DNA of 64,000 nt, from assembly GCF_001021975.1 (NCBI RefSeq), contig NZ_CP009928.1, positions 4,530,001 to 4,594,000 on the forward strand, read 5' to 3'. Positions 8,379 through 17,635 of the stretch are shown piece after piece. The notes under the pieces were generated by a model that did no database searches, was not told where the DNA came from, and saw only the letters and a program-made list of their open reading frames with translations. This stretch comes from Chryseobacterium gallinarum (GTDB taxonomy: Bacteria > Bacteroidota > Bacteroidia > Flavobacteriales > Weeksellaceae). Position 1 is the first letter of the stretch. Every line of letters begins with the position of its first letter. Made by a program: the position numbers and the translations under genes.

Positions 8379-9338
8379 TTATTTCAAAATAACATTTGCA
8401 TTGACTAAAATATTTTTAGCCTTATTCATATCTTTTGGTTTTACCTTGATCTCGTAGATTGCATCCTGCAGCTGATAATCAGGATAAGCTGTTGTAATGT
8501 CCGCATATTTTGTCAGCTGTTTGATATATACGATAGTTCCTGTCAGGTTTTCTTTATTATAAACCACCTGCATATTAACTTCCTGTCCTTTTTTATATTT
8601 TGAAATAGCACTTTCAGGAATGGTAAACCTGAAATAGGTACTTTCAGGAATATATCCGTTAAACAATGCAAACCCCGCTGTTGCCAGTTCTCCTGTATTC
8701 AGGCTGATGGTTTCTATTTCCATATCATTGGTGGCAATAATATATCTCTCAGAATAGGCCACATTAGCCTCCTGCAGCGCACCCTTAGCCTGGGAAGCCT
8801 GCCCTGCCGCCATTTCCACTTTTTCGAAGCGGGTACCTCTTTTCACATCATCCAGTTCTGCCACTACAGCATCGTATTGTGCTTTTGCTCCTTGCAGTTT
8901 GGCATAGACCTCATCATGGGCCTGTGGAGACATGAGGCTGTCACGGAACATATTGTTTGCCCTTCTGTACGATTTTTGAGCAAATTCATATTGTTCTTTC
9001 AGGCCTTTGTATTTTGCCTGAAGCTGTCTCATCTGATCTGCCGTAGCGCCGTTTTTCGCCATCTGCTCCTGAGCCGTTGCTGCATTTACCGCTCCCTGTG
9101 CCTGCGCTATTTTTGCAGAAACCTCCGGAACATCCAGCTGTGCAAGGGTATCCCCTTTTTTCACAGTTTGCCCTTCAGAGACAAATATTTTTAAGATTCT
9201 TCCGGTTACTTTCGGAGCAAACGAGATAACGTCTTTTTTTGTTTTCCCTTCCGGTTCTTTTATTTTTTCATTTTTCTGATTACAGCTCCCTAAAAAAAAC
9301 AGAGCAGCAAAGAGTATAGATATATTTTTAAGCATCAT
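8379..9338 (-). CDS. HlyD-family periplasmic adaptor lipoprotein
   Basis: A 319-residue membrane-fusion protein that should bridge the ABC-2 permease and TolC. The start gives a lipoprotein signal with lipobox LGSC (Cys near residue 19). The order is: a lipoyl half (FAPKVTGRILKIFVSEGQTV, KKGDTLAQLD, residues about 42-70), a long alpha-hairpin (about 75-185, many QAQGAVNAA-type heptads), the second lipoyl half (NDMEIETISLNTGELATAG), and a beta-barrel domain (FRFTIPESAISKYKKGQEV). It follows the TolC gene by 9 nt. Two adjacent ATG codons are possible starts. Confidence 0.9.
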   Translation of the reverse strand: MMLKNISILFAALFFLGSCNQKNEKIKEPEGKTKKDVISFAPKVTGRILKIFVSEGQTVKKGDTLAQLDVPEVSAKIAQAQGAVNAATAQEQMAKNGATADQMRQLQAKYKGLKEQYEFAQKSYRRANNMFRDSLMSPQAHDEVYAKLQGAKAQYDAVVAELDDVKRGTRFEKVEMAAGQASQAKGALQEANVAYSERYIIATNDMEIETISLNTGELATAGFALFNGYIPESTYFRFTIPESAISKYKKGQEVNMQVVYNKENLTGTIVYIKQLTKYADITTAYPDYQLQDAIYEIKVKPKDMNKAKNILVNANVILK

Positions 9339-9347
9339 TTTAATTTT

Positions 9348-10766
9348 TTAAGGGATTAAATAAAGTTTGGTGATATCCAGTTCCTGGGTAGATCTCATCA
9401 GTTCTATTCCCGCTCTTCTCTGATTGAAAATGGCATTTTGATATTCCAGTTCGGCAACTTCCAGATCATTTTCTGCATCAATAAGCTGGGATGATTTGCT
9501 CATCCCATACCGGAATTCTTTTTCAGCTTGCACCAAAGCATTTTTTGCCAGTTCTTTTTCTTTGGCTTTCAAGGCGATCTGTGCAGTAGCAATATCATAA
9601 TTGGTCTGATTATTGGCCAGGTTCAGGGATAATTTTTTCAGGGCATCTTCTTTTTGATTCTGAAGGACTTCTTTTCCCACTTTTGCTGTTTCTTCAGCAT
9701 GTTTTCCTTCTTTTCCGTCAAAGATTTCCCATTTAAAGCCTATTCCTGCAGTAAGTAATGGAAAAATATTGACATTATTCGGACTCCAGTCCAGCTTCTT
9801 TCCTTCATAACCAAGCAATGGAACAGCCGGAATGATATTTTCTGAACTTTTAATCCTGTTTCCATATAATCCTATATAATAAGCTGAAGCCATCAGCTGC
9901 ACTTTAGGGATCATCCATGTTCTCTCGGCCTTTATTTTATAATCGGCAGCGTTGATCCCATGTTCCAGCGCCCGGATTTCGGCTCTCTGCTCGATTCCTT
10001 TTTCCGCAGCCAATAGTTCTACCGGAGATAAAACAGGATCTATCAGCCTTAGTCTTTCCTTGCTGATTCCTGTCAGGATATACAACTGTGTCAGAAGGAG
10101 TTCTTTTTTTCCTTCATATTCCACTACTTTTGCATTCAGAGTAGCCTGAGCCAGTTCAATTTTCTTGTGATCATATGGGGTAATCAATCCATACCCTAAG
10201 GCTTTATCAGCAGTCTTTTTATTGATGTCAAGCCTTTTTGTACTTTCGTCCAGTACTTTTCTGGACTGATGAATCAGGGCCAGCTGGTCGTAAGCTTTAG
10301 AAATAGTAGCCACCACTTCATCCCTTGTTTTTTCCAGTAAAATATCTTCAGACTTTTTCTTTTCTTCCACTGCTTTTTTCAGATACTTCACTTTTCCTCC
10401 GGAATACAGCAGCATTTTGGCATCTGCTTTGGCAACACCTGAAAATCCTGATACGTTAAAGTTATTGTTGAAGGCACCTTCCGGGATATTGATGAAAGGG
10501 GCTAAGTTAATTTCCGGTGACGTCAGTCTTGCTGTTCCATTCAGATAGCCGGCTTTACCGCTTAGTTCCAATGTAGGGAGAAAGATATCTTTCAGCTTGT
10601 GTTCATCAAGATCGGTAAGTTTATTCTGGGTAATCTGCATTTTAAGGCTCGAGTCCCGAACCATTGCACTATCTAAAAGTTCTTTAAAATCCGGCGCAGA
10701 CTGTGCCCAGCCTACAGCAGGAAAAGCAAAAAAACTAAACGCAAAAATCAATAAATTGTTTTTCAT
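9348..10766 (-). CDS. TolC-family outer-membrane efflux protein
   Basis: A 472-residue outer-membrane channel protein with a signal peptide ending VGWAQ. Two repeats of an outer membrane efflux domain are visible: the first around DVVATISKAYDQLALIHQSR, the second around YDIATAQIALKAKEKELAKNALVQAEKEFRYG, each a pair of long helices linked by short beta segments, and the typical NDLEVAELEYQNAIFNQ helix near the C-terminus. It is first in the TolC-HlyD-permease operon. Substrate is not evident; such systems export drugs or lipids. Confidence 0.92.
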   Translation of the reverse strand: MKNNLLIFAFSFFAFPAVGWAQSAPDFKELLDSAMVRDSSLKMQITQNKLTDLDEHKLKDIFLPTLELSGKAGYLNGTARLTSPEINLAPFINIPEGAFNNNFNVSGFSGVAKADAKMLLYSGGKVKYLKKAVEEKKKSEDILLEKTRDEVVATISKAYDQLALIHQSRKVLDESTKRLDINKKTADKALGYGLITPYDHKKIELAQATLNAKVVEYEGKKELLLTQLYILTGISKERLRLIDPVLSPVELLAAEKGIEQRAEIRALEHGINAADYKIKAERTWMIPKVQLMASAYYIGLYGNRIKSSENIIPAVPLLGYEGKKLDWSPNNVNIFPLLTAGIGFKWEIFDGKEGKHAEETAKVGKEVLQNQKEDALKKLSLNLANNQTNYDIATAQIALKAKEKELAKNALVQAEKEFRYGMSKSSQLIDAENDLEVAELEYQNAIFNQRRAGIELMRSTQELDITKLYLIP

Positions 10767-10781
10767 GGTTTATGTTTATAA

Positions 10782-10789
10782 CAAATATA
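10782..10789 (-). promoter_or_regulatory. -7 element of the TolC-HlyD-permease operon
   Basis: TATATTTG on the minus strand, 15 nt before the TolC start, matches the TAnnTTTG consensus. No convincing -33 element at the right spacing. Confidence 0.5.
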
Positions 10790-11148
10790 ATGCAAAAATT
10801 GTTTAATTCGTCATAGATAATTCAACAAAGCTGTGAATTTAAAGCAAGTTTAAAATATGTTTAATCATTATACACTATTGATCATGGATATATCCCGTTT
10901 GTTTAAGTTTAATTTAAAAGAAGTTTTATTGTAAAAAATGTTGACTTAATTTTCATTGATGCTGTGTTCTGTTTAAAAAAATGACGGAGGATAAACAATG
11001 TAAAAACAAAAAATATAAAATTTTCAGAAACGTTTCGTCCTTTGTGGCGGGAAGCCGGAAGTTACTTTTCAGCTGTAATTACTACAACCAATCGTACTAT
11101 TCATTTACTTCAAAGAAAACCAACAGATGGAAACATCCATATTTTACA
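10790..11148. other. Intergenic region between the efflux operon and ecotin
   Basis: AT-rich sequence of about 360 nt with short frames in all readings. I see no gene; it should hold upstream control sequence for the efflux operon. Confidence 0.5.
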
Positions 11149-11182
11149 CAAAAAAGGCCCTCCACACCACTGCAGAGAGCCT
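11149..11182 (-). terminator. Terminator after ecotin
   Basis: On the minus strand AGGCTCTCT and GGAGGGCCT pair (with G-U pairs) across a 10-nt loop, followed by TTTTTTG. It lies 22 nt after the ecotin stop and closes the A2M-ecotin unit. Confidence 0.75.
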
Positions 11183-11204
11183 TTCGTTTATAATAAGCAT
11201 ATTT

Positions 11205-11693
11205 TTACTTCTGAACTGCCTTTTTCATTGCGGCATCAGGGCGTAAAACCCTGTAACGGACTTCAATATCTTTAGGCACATAAAACACTAATGGAAGTTT
11301 ACTGTTGTACCTTACGATTTCCGGTTTTAAGGTAACAAACTTTTTAGTCAGCTTTTGTTCCGGGCAGGCCATCAATGTTCCTGCTGTTTCTCCTTTGGAT
11401 TCCACTTCATAATAGTTGTACCCCCATCCCTGAAGATCCTGGCTTTTCATTTCTCCCATTAAGGAGTATTTATTGCAGTCTAACATTTTTTCGGTTCCAA
11501 CGAAAACTTCTACTTTTAAATCATTTTCATTTTTTGCTATCGGAAGCTGAATATATACTTGCTTATAACCTTCTTTAGCTTTCGGGAACATTTCAATCTG
11601 CAGTTTTTCAAACTTTTCAGCTTTCTTTTGAGCGAAAGCAGTTACACCCGCCATCAATACCAATCCTGTAATTAAAGTTTTTGAAAATTTCAT
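11205..11693 (-). CDS. eco: Ecotin-like periplasmic serine protease inhibitor
   Basis: Starting at 11693 (MKFSKTLITGLVLMAGVTAFAQ) the protein has a clean signal peptide and about 140 mature residues, the length of ecotin. Family signatures are clear: FPKAKEGYKQVYIQLP, the Cys of MLDCNKY, LQGWGYNYYEVES, the loop GTLMACPEQK with the reactive Met followed by Ala-Cys, and VRYNSKLPLVFYVPKDIEVRYRVLRP. The two Cys would form the disulfide supporting the reactive loop, and Met at P1 predicts inhibition of a broad range of chymotrypsin-fold proteases. It follows the alpha-2-macroglobulin gene by 44 nt on the same strand and has a terminator behind it, so both inhibitors are probably one unit. Confidence 0.93.
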   Translation of the reverse strand: MKFSKTLITGLVLMAGVTAFAQKKAEKFEKLQIEMFPKAKEGYKQVYIQLPIAKNENDLKVEVFVGTEKMLDCNKYSLMGEMKSQDLQGWGYNYYEVESKGETAGTLMACPEQKLTKKFVTLKPEIVRYNSKLPLVFYVPKDIEVRYRVLRPDAAMKKAVQK

Positions 11694-11737
11694 TTTATTG
11701 GGTTTTAAAATTTTAATTACTACCCTATAGCCAAAAA

Positions 11738-14700
11738 TCATTCCAAAATCTGAACCCCTGTACCTTTTGTGTGGGCATTCATCTGTGGGGCATAATAGTT
11801 CTGCATGGTGGTAATCCCGTTGGAAAATTTACCGGAAGCATTGGCAACCACGTCATACTCAAACACATATTTTCCTTTTGGCATGTATTGAATATAGAAA
11901 TTAGTGGAAGCATCTTTTGTAGACTGATAATAGCCTAAATTATTTTTCCACTGGTACCCCGATAAAGCATCTAATGGTTCAAATCCTGCGGCCCTCATAT
12001 CTTTAATATGAATAAATTCCATCGGACGATCTGTATTTAAAATCATTCTTACCGTCACCTTATCTCCTACTTTTAATGGAGTTCCGGAGGATATTTTCTG
12101 AAGTTCTTCACCGTTTACAGTTTTCACTTTTTTATAAAGTTCTTTCGTCACAGAGATATAGTTTTCAGAGGATTTAATTTTGTCCAGGTCTTCATAATAC
12201 TGCCAGAACAGTCCGCCCTGTACAATTCCCGGCCCCGGTTTTGTTACGGTAACGGTTCCCAGATCTTTATTGATTATGTCTGTTTTCACGGTAGATTTCA
12301 CATAGCCCGTAGCCTGTGTTTGCGGTGACAATTCTTTTCCACCCCAGACAACAGTAGCTTTGTCACTCTCTCCTCCTGTCCAGGATTTTCCTGTATTAAG
12401 TATCGTAAAGATAACCTCAGCAGTTCCTCTCGAGCTTCCCCATGCGTTGACTTCTTTCTGGGTCACCAGCCAGATCTTCATCTCTTCGATAAACTGCTGG
12501 TCATTGGCTTTTAATTTGTTGAATGCTTCCAATGCACCGGCATGATTCACTACTTTTGAACCAAACCATCCCCAGTCATTAAAGTTTTGCTTCCAGTAGA
12601 CTCCTTGTGTTTTGGTATCTGTAGAAGTTTCTTTCAGATAGGTCATCAATTTATCAGATACATCTTTCAGACCGTAGTCGTTCATCAGCAATGCTGCACG
12701 ATGTAATCCGAAGAAAGTAAAGTCTGTGATTTTTGCTGTTTTTGCCTTTTGTTTTACCAAGGTTTTCAAATTTGCCCCACTTCCTTTCAACGGGTGTTCT
12801 TTTTCCCAATAGTTCCGGGTATCCAGATAATCCAGTGCCCAGTTGCTCCAGACATTATCTTTCTTTACATCCCAGTATTTGCTGATCTCATTATCAACAT
12901 ACTGAATCAGTTTTGCTACCAGGATTTTTTGTTCAGAGCTTTGATAGTCTTTCACATTATCCTTTAACCAGAAGTTGATTTTCCCTAAGTTTTTAAGGAT
13001 ATACAAAGAAGTCCCGTAAGAACTCGGGTATCCTGAATACCATGAGAATCCGCCATCAGGATTCTGAAGTTTTTTTAATTCATCCCAATCCTGCTGAATG
13101 GAGTTTTTCATCGTATTTGCATCAAAGAGTAATGCTAATTTCTGCATCTGCTCTTCTTCATTTTTACTTTGAAGCACCCAGGGCGTTTCTTCCAGCAATA
13201 GCTGTTTCAGTTCCTGGTTCTTTTCAAGGTTTGAGTTGAGTAGTCCTTTATTTTGATATTCTTCAAAAACAGTTTTCATTTTCGGATTGGCCTTGAATAT
13301 TTCAGCAGCCAGTACATCGGCAAACCATTTATTGAAAATTACATCTGCAGATCTGTTTGGATCATTTTTCAGGCTTGGAAGCGCAAACATAATCTCCCAG
13401 ATCGGGTTGGTGGTTAATTCTAAGGTGTTGGAAACATTAGAAGCCGTTGTGGAAGTATTATTTTTAAGATGGTCCAGAACAAAGGTCTTCGTTTCTCCTT
13501 CTTTTACAAAAACAGGAACGGCATCCGTAACCAGCATTCTGTTGGGCAGTACTGCTACTGCCTGTTGTTCTCCATCGGAAAAGGCTCCGGCTTTGGCCAC
13601 TATTTTCAAAATAATGGAAGAAACATTATCAGGAACTTTCAGTTTCCAGGTTAATGCTCCGTTTCCGTTTTCAGCGATATCAAAGTTCTGTATTCCTGAG
13701 GTTACTCCGAATTTTGAAGAAATGTCTTCATTGGTAAAGGCATCTAATATCTTCAATTCGGCAGAACCGCTTAGTTTTTTGCTGCTAAGGTTGGATAGCT
13801 TTGACTGTAGGTTCAGCTCATCTCCTTCTCTTAAGAACCTTGGATAATTCGGTGTTACTGAGAATTCTTTTTGGGTCACTACTTCTTTTTCCAGGGTAGC
13901 AGCTCTGGCATCTTTGGTATGAGCCAGGAACATCAGTTTCCATTTTGTAAGGGCTTCAGGAGAGGTGAATTCAAAGTTGACATTGCCTTCAGCATCTGTT
14001 TTAAGATCAGGATAGAAGAAAGCAGTCTCGTTCAGGTTTTGGCGAACAGGGACTTTTTCCAGGTTTTCTTTTTGCTCCGCCTGGTTTTCAACATCTGCTT
14101 CAACCTGTTGTACTTCTCCAGCTTCTTTTGATACAGCTCTTTTACTATATCCTGTCACCACAACTTCCTCAATATTTTTATTTCTTGCCATAGCAGAAGG
14201 TGCCGGCATAACGCTATCATATGCAACAGTAATTCCTGCTGCTCTTCCTTGGAGTGAAGAAAGCAGGTTGCCATCAAACCAATTAAAGCTTGGAACCTCT
14301 ACATATGAACCGTTGAAATACTTAAATCTTTTCTGGTACCCCTTCTGCAAAAGATAATTTCTGATAGCATAAGAGGTAATGATTTTAAACGGCACATATA
14401 ATTTATCCCAGCTATATGTATTTTCTGCAAACTGATCCAGCGACATATCGTACATATTGGCCAATACTTCAGCATTGATCTTTTCTTTATCATTTCCGGT
14501 TACTTTCACGGTCCATTTTTCCTTAGAGTTAGGTTCCAGTTTATCCCTGAAGGTAATGGTTTCAATTTTCAAAGGTTTCTCAGTATCTTTTATTTTTAAA
14601 GAAACAGGCTGTGTATTCACATCATTAAATGCAACTACCTGAAACTGGATATTCAGTTCTGAGACGCTTTTATCTTTTGGAATATCAGCTGTATATTCCA

Positions 14701-17617
14701 ATATTCCTTTTTTCAGCTGGTGAGTTTCAGAAATTGTTTTTCCTGAACCATCCTGAACAAAAACATTCACTAATGCATCCGGAATGGCTGAATACACATA
14801 GATTTTCACTTTTTCTCCCCTTGAAACTTCCTCTTTCGGGGCAATAACGGTCAGGAACGTTTTTTGTCCCGGTTTCAATGTGCTTTTATCCCAGACACTG
14901 AAATTTTGTGAAGTCCTGATCGTATCTTTTCCTTCAATATTGAACAGTTCCAGCCGGTAATCTCCTGCCTCCAGTTTCCCCAAATCAAGTTTATCTGCTG
15001 TTGGCTGTTGTTGCCTTTCTACAATCACTTTTTCGGTCTTCCAGTTTTTGATATCATCATTTTTATCAAATAAATCATGAGGAAACCTTCTGATAAATTC
15101 TTCTTTTGAATATTTCGGAAGATCCTGAACTGCAGATTTGAAATTATCCCTGAAAATTCTGTCCGGGGCTGTCAGTTTGGATAATTTTACCTGATAAGGC
15201 TTCCTGAGGATTTGTTCATTATAATTTTTTGTTTCTACTTTTAGCTTTACATTTTCGTCGCTAAAGGTATTCTTAATTTCATCTGCTTTGATGTAATGGG
15301 AGACAGAAGCTACTTTAAGCTGAGTATCGGCAGATTGCGTTTCTCCGTTGATATCGGTAACTGAAGCATTGATTTCATAGTTATCAACCTGAATACCTTC
15401 CAGCTTTTCATCCTTTTTAAGATCAAGACGGATTACAAATTCTCCTTTTTCGTTGGTTTTCACCTCTCCCAGAATTGAATTTTCATTGTCATCATCGTCT
15501 TGTGGATACCACCAGAAATATTTCCATCTGATGTTATGCTTTTTGATTTCGTAATGAACGGTTGTATTATTTAAGGCCACTCCGGAAAACATCATTGCTT
15601 TTCCTTTCAGCTCTATCGTCTGGCCATATTTATATTCTTCTTTTACAGGTTCAAAAGTAACCTCAAATTTAGGTCTTTTGTACTCTTCCACTCTGAAATC
15701 CTTATATCCCTGCGGATCGCCTTCTGTTTTCAGATAAAAGGTACCATTCAGCTGACCTTTTGGCAGGATGAAACTTCCATGGTAAGAACCAAATTCATTG
15801 GTGGTAAAATCTTGTGAAGAAACTTCCTGGCTGTTGGCATCCAATAAAGTAATTTTCTGCTTAAGGCCCGGTAATACAGATTCTACCTCCTTATTCAGCT
15901 GAGTATTGATGACTTTAAAATAGACGGTCTGGCCTGGTCTGTAAATAGCCCTGTCTGTAAATATCTGTATTGTTTTACGAGAATCTTTGTTAGGATTAAA
16001 ATTTTCCACACCATTGCTTCCATATACCTGCATCATCTGGAAGTCATTGGTTTTTGGCTGACGGATCAAAAAGGTCCTGTAATATTCTTTATTGGCGGTG
16101 GAAGGAAATTTGAAAACCCCTTTTTCGTTAGTTTTTCCATCCACTTTGTTCAAAGTTTTATTAGAAACAAACTCGTAGAAAATAAGGTTTTCATTGCTTA
16201 CAGGCTTCCCGTTTTCGCTGTTTACTAATTTCAGTTCATTGGACAATGGGTTATTGTCTGTTTTGGTCTGATAAATGACTGTATTCCCGGAAACCAAAAA
16301 ATAAAAATTCTGTCTGGAATTATTCTCCTTTGTACCGTCACCCGCCACGGAATATTCTACAACATACGCTCCGGCAGGAAGGGGTTGTATTTCCAATGAA
16401 GTTTTATGAACCTGGTAATCTTTAGGATCGGAAAGCTGATAGGTCTCCTTTCGCACCAGGTTCTTTTTGATCCGTCCGAAAATATCGGCATACGAGTTTT
16501 GAATATACTGCAGCAGAGAAGTAAAATCCTCTTTTACTTCATAAATGTTTAAAGAAAACTCAGATACATTTTTATATTCTGCCACCAGATGAACCGGCAT
16601 ATTGCTCTGAGTCTGCTGTTCATATCTGATATTGAGCAACGGAGTGATAATCTGCTCCTCTTTATTTCTGATATTTCCCAGAAAAGGGGATTTGGGGTAT
16701 TGGCTTTTTGCCTGTGCAGCCACTGCAATGGCTTCTTTATTTTTCTTTTGGGTAATCAGCTCATTCATGATATCTTCCATGATGAGTACTTTATAATCGC
16801 CTTCTACATTTGACTTTAACAGATTCTGAAGTTGCTCAAGCCTGTCTTTACACTGGTTGAAATTGCAGTTTTCTACCAGCTTTTCTTTCATGAAATACAG
16901 CCTGGAGTTTCCTTCGTTTTTCGCAATTAACTCATCAAAAATGGTATTCACAGAAACACGATTTTCAGCAAGTTCATTTTTAGTAAAAAGGCCGTTATCT
17001 GCTAAAAAACTGATTTTCTTTAAGGAATACCAATCAAAAAGAGTTGGGAAATAAGTGATATCTTTGGTACCCGAAAACACTTCTTTATATTTCTCCAGGG
17101 CAACCGCCTTCATTTCAGGCTTCTGCTGATCCAGCTCCTGATAGGTTTTGGTTAAATAGTTTTTAAAATCAAGTTTGCTCCAGGTTTCAATCTGTGACAG
17201 GTCTTGTGAATTGATATTGGTCCTCCCGTTGATCTTCCAGGAATTCTGGTTGTAATAATCCAGGAAAAAGCTACTGAGTAACACTTTGAATACCAGTTTC
17301 CCTTCTCCTTTCAGTTTTCCTTCTGTTTGCTGAAGCTTACTGAAAAATTTCGATGCGGCATCGTTCTGATCATCATCCACGGTCCGGTTGACAATACTGA
17401 ATTCCGCTTTCAGTGCACGGATCAGCTGCAGGGTATTATTTTCTTTCATCGCCTGATTTTGTATGTCTAAAATAACGGGAAGATTAGATTTATAAGCTCC
17501 CTTCTTGCTGTTTTCTACGATTTTTTTCCATTGGTCATCATAGTATTTCTGTGCAAAAACCTTTGAAAACCCCAGCATTAAAAGCAAAAGCATAAATATC
17601 TTGGAAAATCTTTTCAT
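11738..17617 (-). CDS. Alpha-2-macroglobulin family protein without thioester motif
   Basis: A 1959-residue secreted protein (signal peptide ending KVFAQ, no lipobox, so probably periplasmic). In order: a Bacteroidota-type helical N-terminal region (about 25-340), macroglobulin beta domains including FTDRAIYRPGQTVYFKV (about 550-570), a variable segment (about 1090-1200), the A2M core FFYPDLKTDAEGNVNFEFTS, and an alpha/alpha barrel region with NPDGGFSWYSGY. At the place where thioester A2Ms have GCxEQ (about 1415-1435) the sequence reads DPNRSADVIFNKWF, so no thioester can form. The variable segment, where the bait region is expected, contains LQGRAAGITV (about 1120) and EEVVVTGY (about 1150), both signatures of SusC-type TonB receptor plugs. 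Family members trap or block proteases; here a non-covalent mode is implied. It is divergent from the UbiA-like gene with only 18 nt between starts. Confidence 0.92.
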   Translation of the reverse strand: MKRFSKIFMLLLLMLGFSKVFAQKYYDDQWKKIVENSKKGAYKSNLPVILDIQNQAMKENNTLQLIRALKAEFSIVNRTVDDDQNDAASKFFSKLQQTEGKLKGEGKLVFKVLLSSFFLDYYNQNSWKINGRTNINSQDLSQIETWSKLDFKNYLTKTYQELDQQKPEMKAVALEKYKEVFSGTKDITYFPTLFDWYSLKKISFLADNGLFTKNELAENRVSVNTIFDELIAKNEGNSRLYFMKEKLVENCNFNQCKDRLEQLQNLLKSNVEGDYKVLIMEDIMNELITQKKNKEAIAVAAQAKSQYPKSPFLGNIRNKEEQIITPLLNIRYEQQTQSNMPVHLVAEYKNVSEFSLNIYEVKEDFTSLLQYIQNSYADIFGRIKKNLVRKETYQLSDPKDYQVHKTSLEIQPLPAGAYVVEYSVAGDGTKENNSRQNFYFLVSGNTVIYQTKTDNNPLSNELKLVNSENGKPVSNENLIFYEFVSNKTLNKVDGKTNEKGVFKFPSTANKEYYRTFLIRQPKTNDFQMMQVYGSNGVENFNPNKDSRKTIQIFTDRAIYRPGQTVYFKVINTQLNKEVESVLPGLKQKITLLDANSQEVSSQDFTTNEFGSYHGSFILPKGQLNGTFYLKTEGDPQGYKDFRVEEYKRPKFEVTFEPVKEEYKYGQTIELKGKAMMFSGVALNNTTVHYEIKKHNIRWKYFWWYPQDDDDNENSILGEVKTNEKGEFVIRLDLKKDEKLEGIQVDNYEINASVTDINGETQSADTQLKVASVSHYIKADEIKNTFSDENVKLKVETKNYNEQILRKPYQVKLSKLTAPDRIFRDNFKSAVQDLPKYSKEEFIRRFPHDLFDKNDDIKNWKTEKVIVERQQQPTADKLDLGKLEAGDYRLELFNIEGKDTIRTSQNFSVWDKSTLKPGQKTFLTVIAPKEEVSRGEKVKIYVYSAIPDALVNVFVQDGSGKTISETHQLKKGILEYTADIPKDKSVSELNIQFQVVAFNDVNTQPVSLKIKDTEKPLKIETITFRDKLEPNSKEKWTVKVTGNDKEKINAEVLANMYDMSLDQFAENTYSWDKLYVPFKIITSYAIRNYLLQKGYQKRFKYFNGSYVEVPSFNWFDGNLLSSLQGRAAGITVAYDSVMPAPSAMARNKNIEEVVVTGYSKRAVSKEAGEVQQVEADVENQAEQKENLEKVPVRQNLNETAFFYPDLKTDAEGNVNFEFTSPEALTKWKLMFLAHTKDARAATLEKEVVTQKEFSVTPNYPRFLREGDELNLQSKLSNLSSKKLSGSAELKILDAFTNEDISSKFGVTSGIQNFDIAENGNGALTWKLKVPDNVSSIILKIVAKAGAFSDGEQQAVAVLPNRMLVTDAVPVFVKEGETKTFVLDHLKNNTSTTASNVSNTLELTTNPIWEIMFALPSLKNDPNRSADVIFNKWFADVLAAEIFKANPKMKTVFEEYQNKGLLNSNLEKNQELKQLLLEETPWVLQSKNEEEQMQKLALLFDANTMKNSIQQDWDELKKLQNPDGGFSWYSGYPSSYGTSLYILKNLGKINFWLKDNVKDYQSSEQKILVAKLIQYVDNEISKYWDVKKDNVWSNWALDYLDTRNYWEKEHPLKGSGANLKTLVKQKAKTAKITDFTFFGLHRAALLMNDYGLKDVSDKLMTYLKETSTDTKTQGVYWKQNFNDWGWFGSKVVNHAGALEAFNKLKANDQQFIEEMKIWLVTQKEVNAWGSSRGTAEVIFTILNTGKSWTGGESDKATVVWGGKELSPQTQATGYVKSTVKTDIINKDLGTVTVTKPGPGIVQGGLFWQYYEDLDKIKSSENYISVTKELYKKVKTVNGEELQKISSGTPLKVGDKVTVRMILNTDRPMEFIHIKDMRAAGFEPLDALSGYQWKNNLGYYQSTKDASTNFYIQYMPKGKYVFEYDVVANASGKFSNGITTMQNYYAPQMNAHTKGTGVQILE

Positions 17618-17631
17618 ATATATTATTTTTG
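17601..17631 (+). promoter_or_regulatory. Promoter of the UbiA-like/recF unit, overlapping the A2M start
   Basis: TTG (17601-17603), 20 nt spacer, then TATTTTTG (17624-17631), matching TAnnTTTG. The G is only 4 nt before the ATG at 17636, so the transcript would begin at or inside the start codon (leaderless). The -33 part lies inside the first codons of the divergent A2M gene. Confidence 0.5.
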
Positions 17632-17635
17632 ATAA

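Noticed and set aside
13287..13847. 186-codon plus-strand frame
   Set aside because: It is antisense to the alpha-2-macroglobulin gene, which is well supported; composition is that of a shadow frame.
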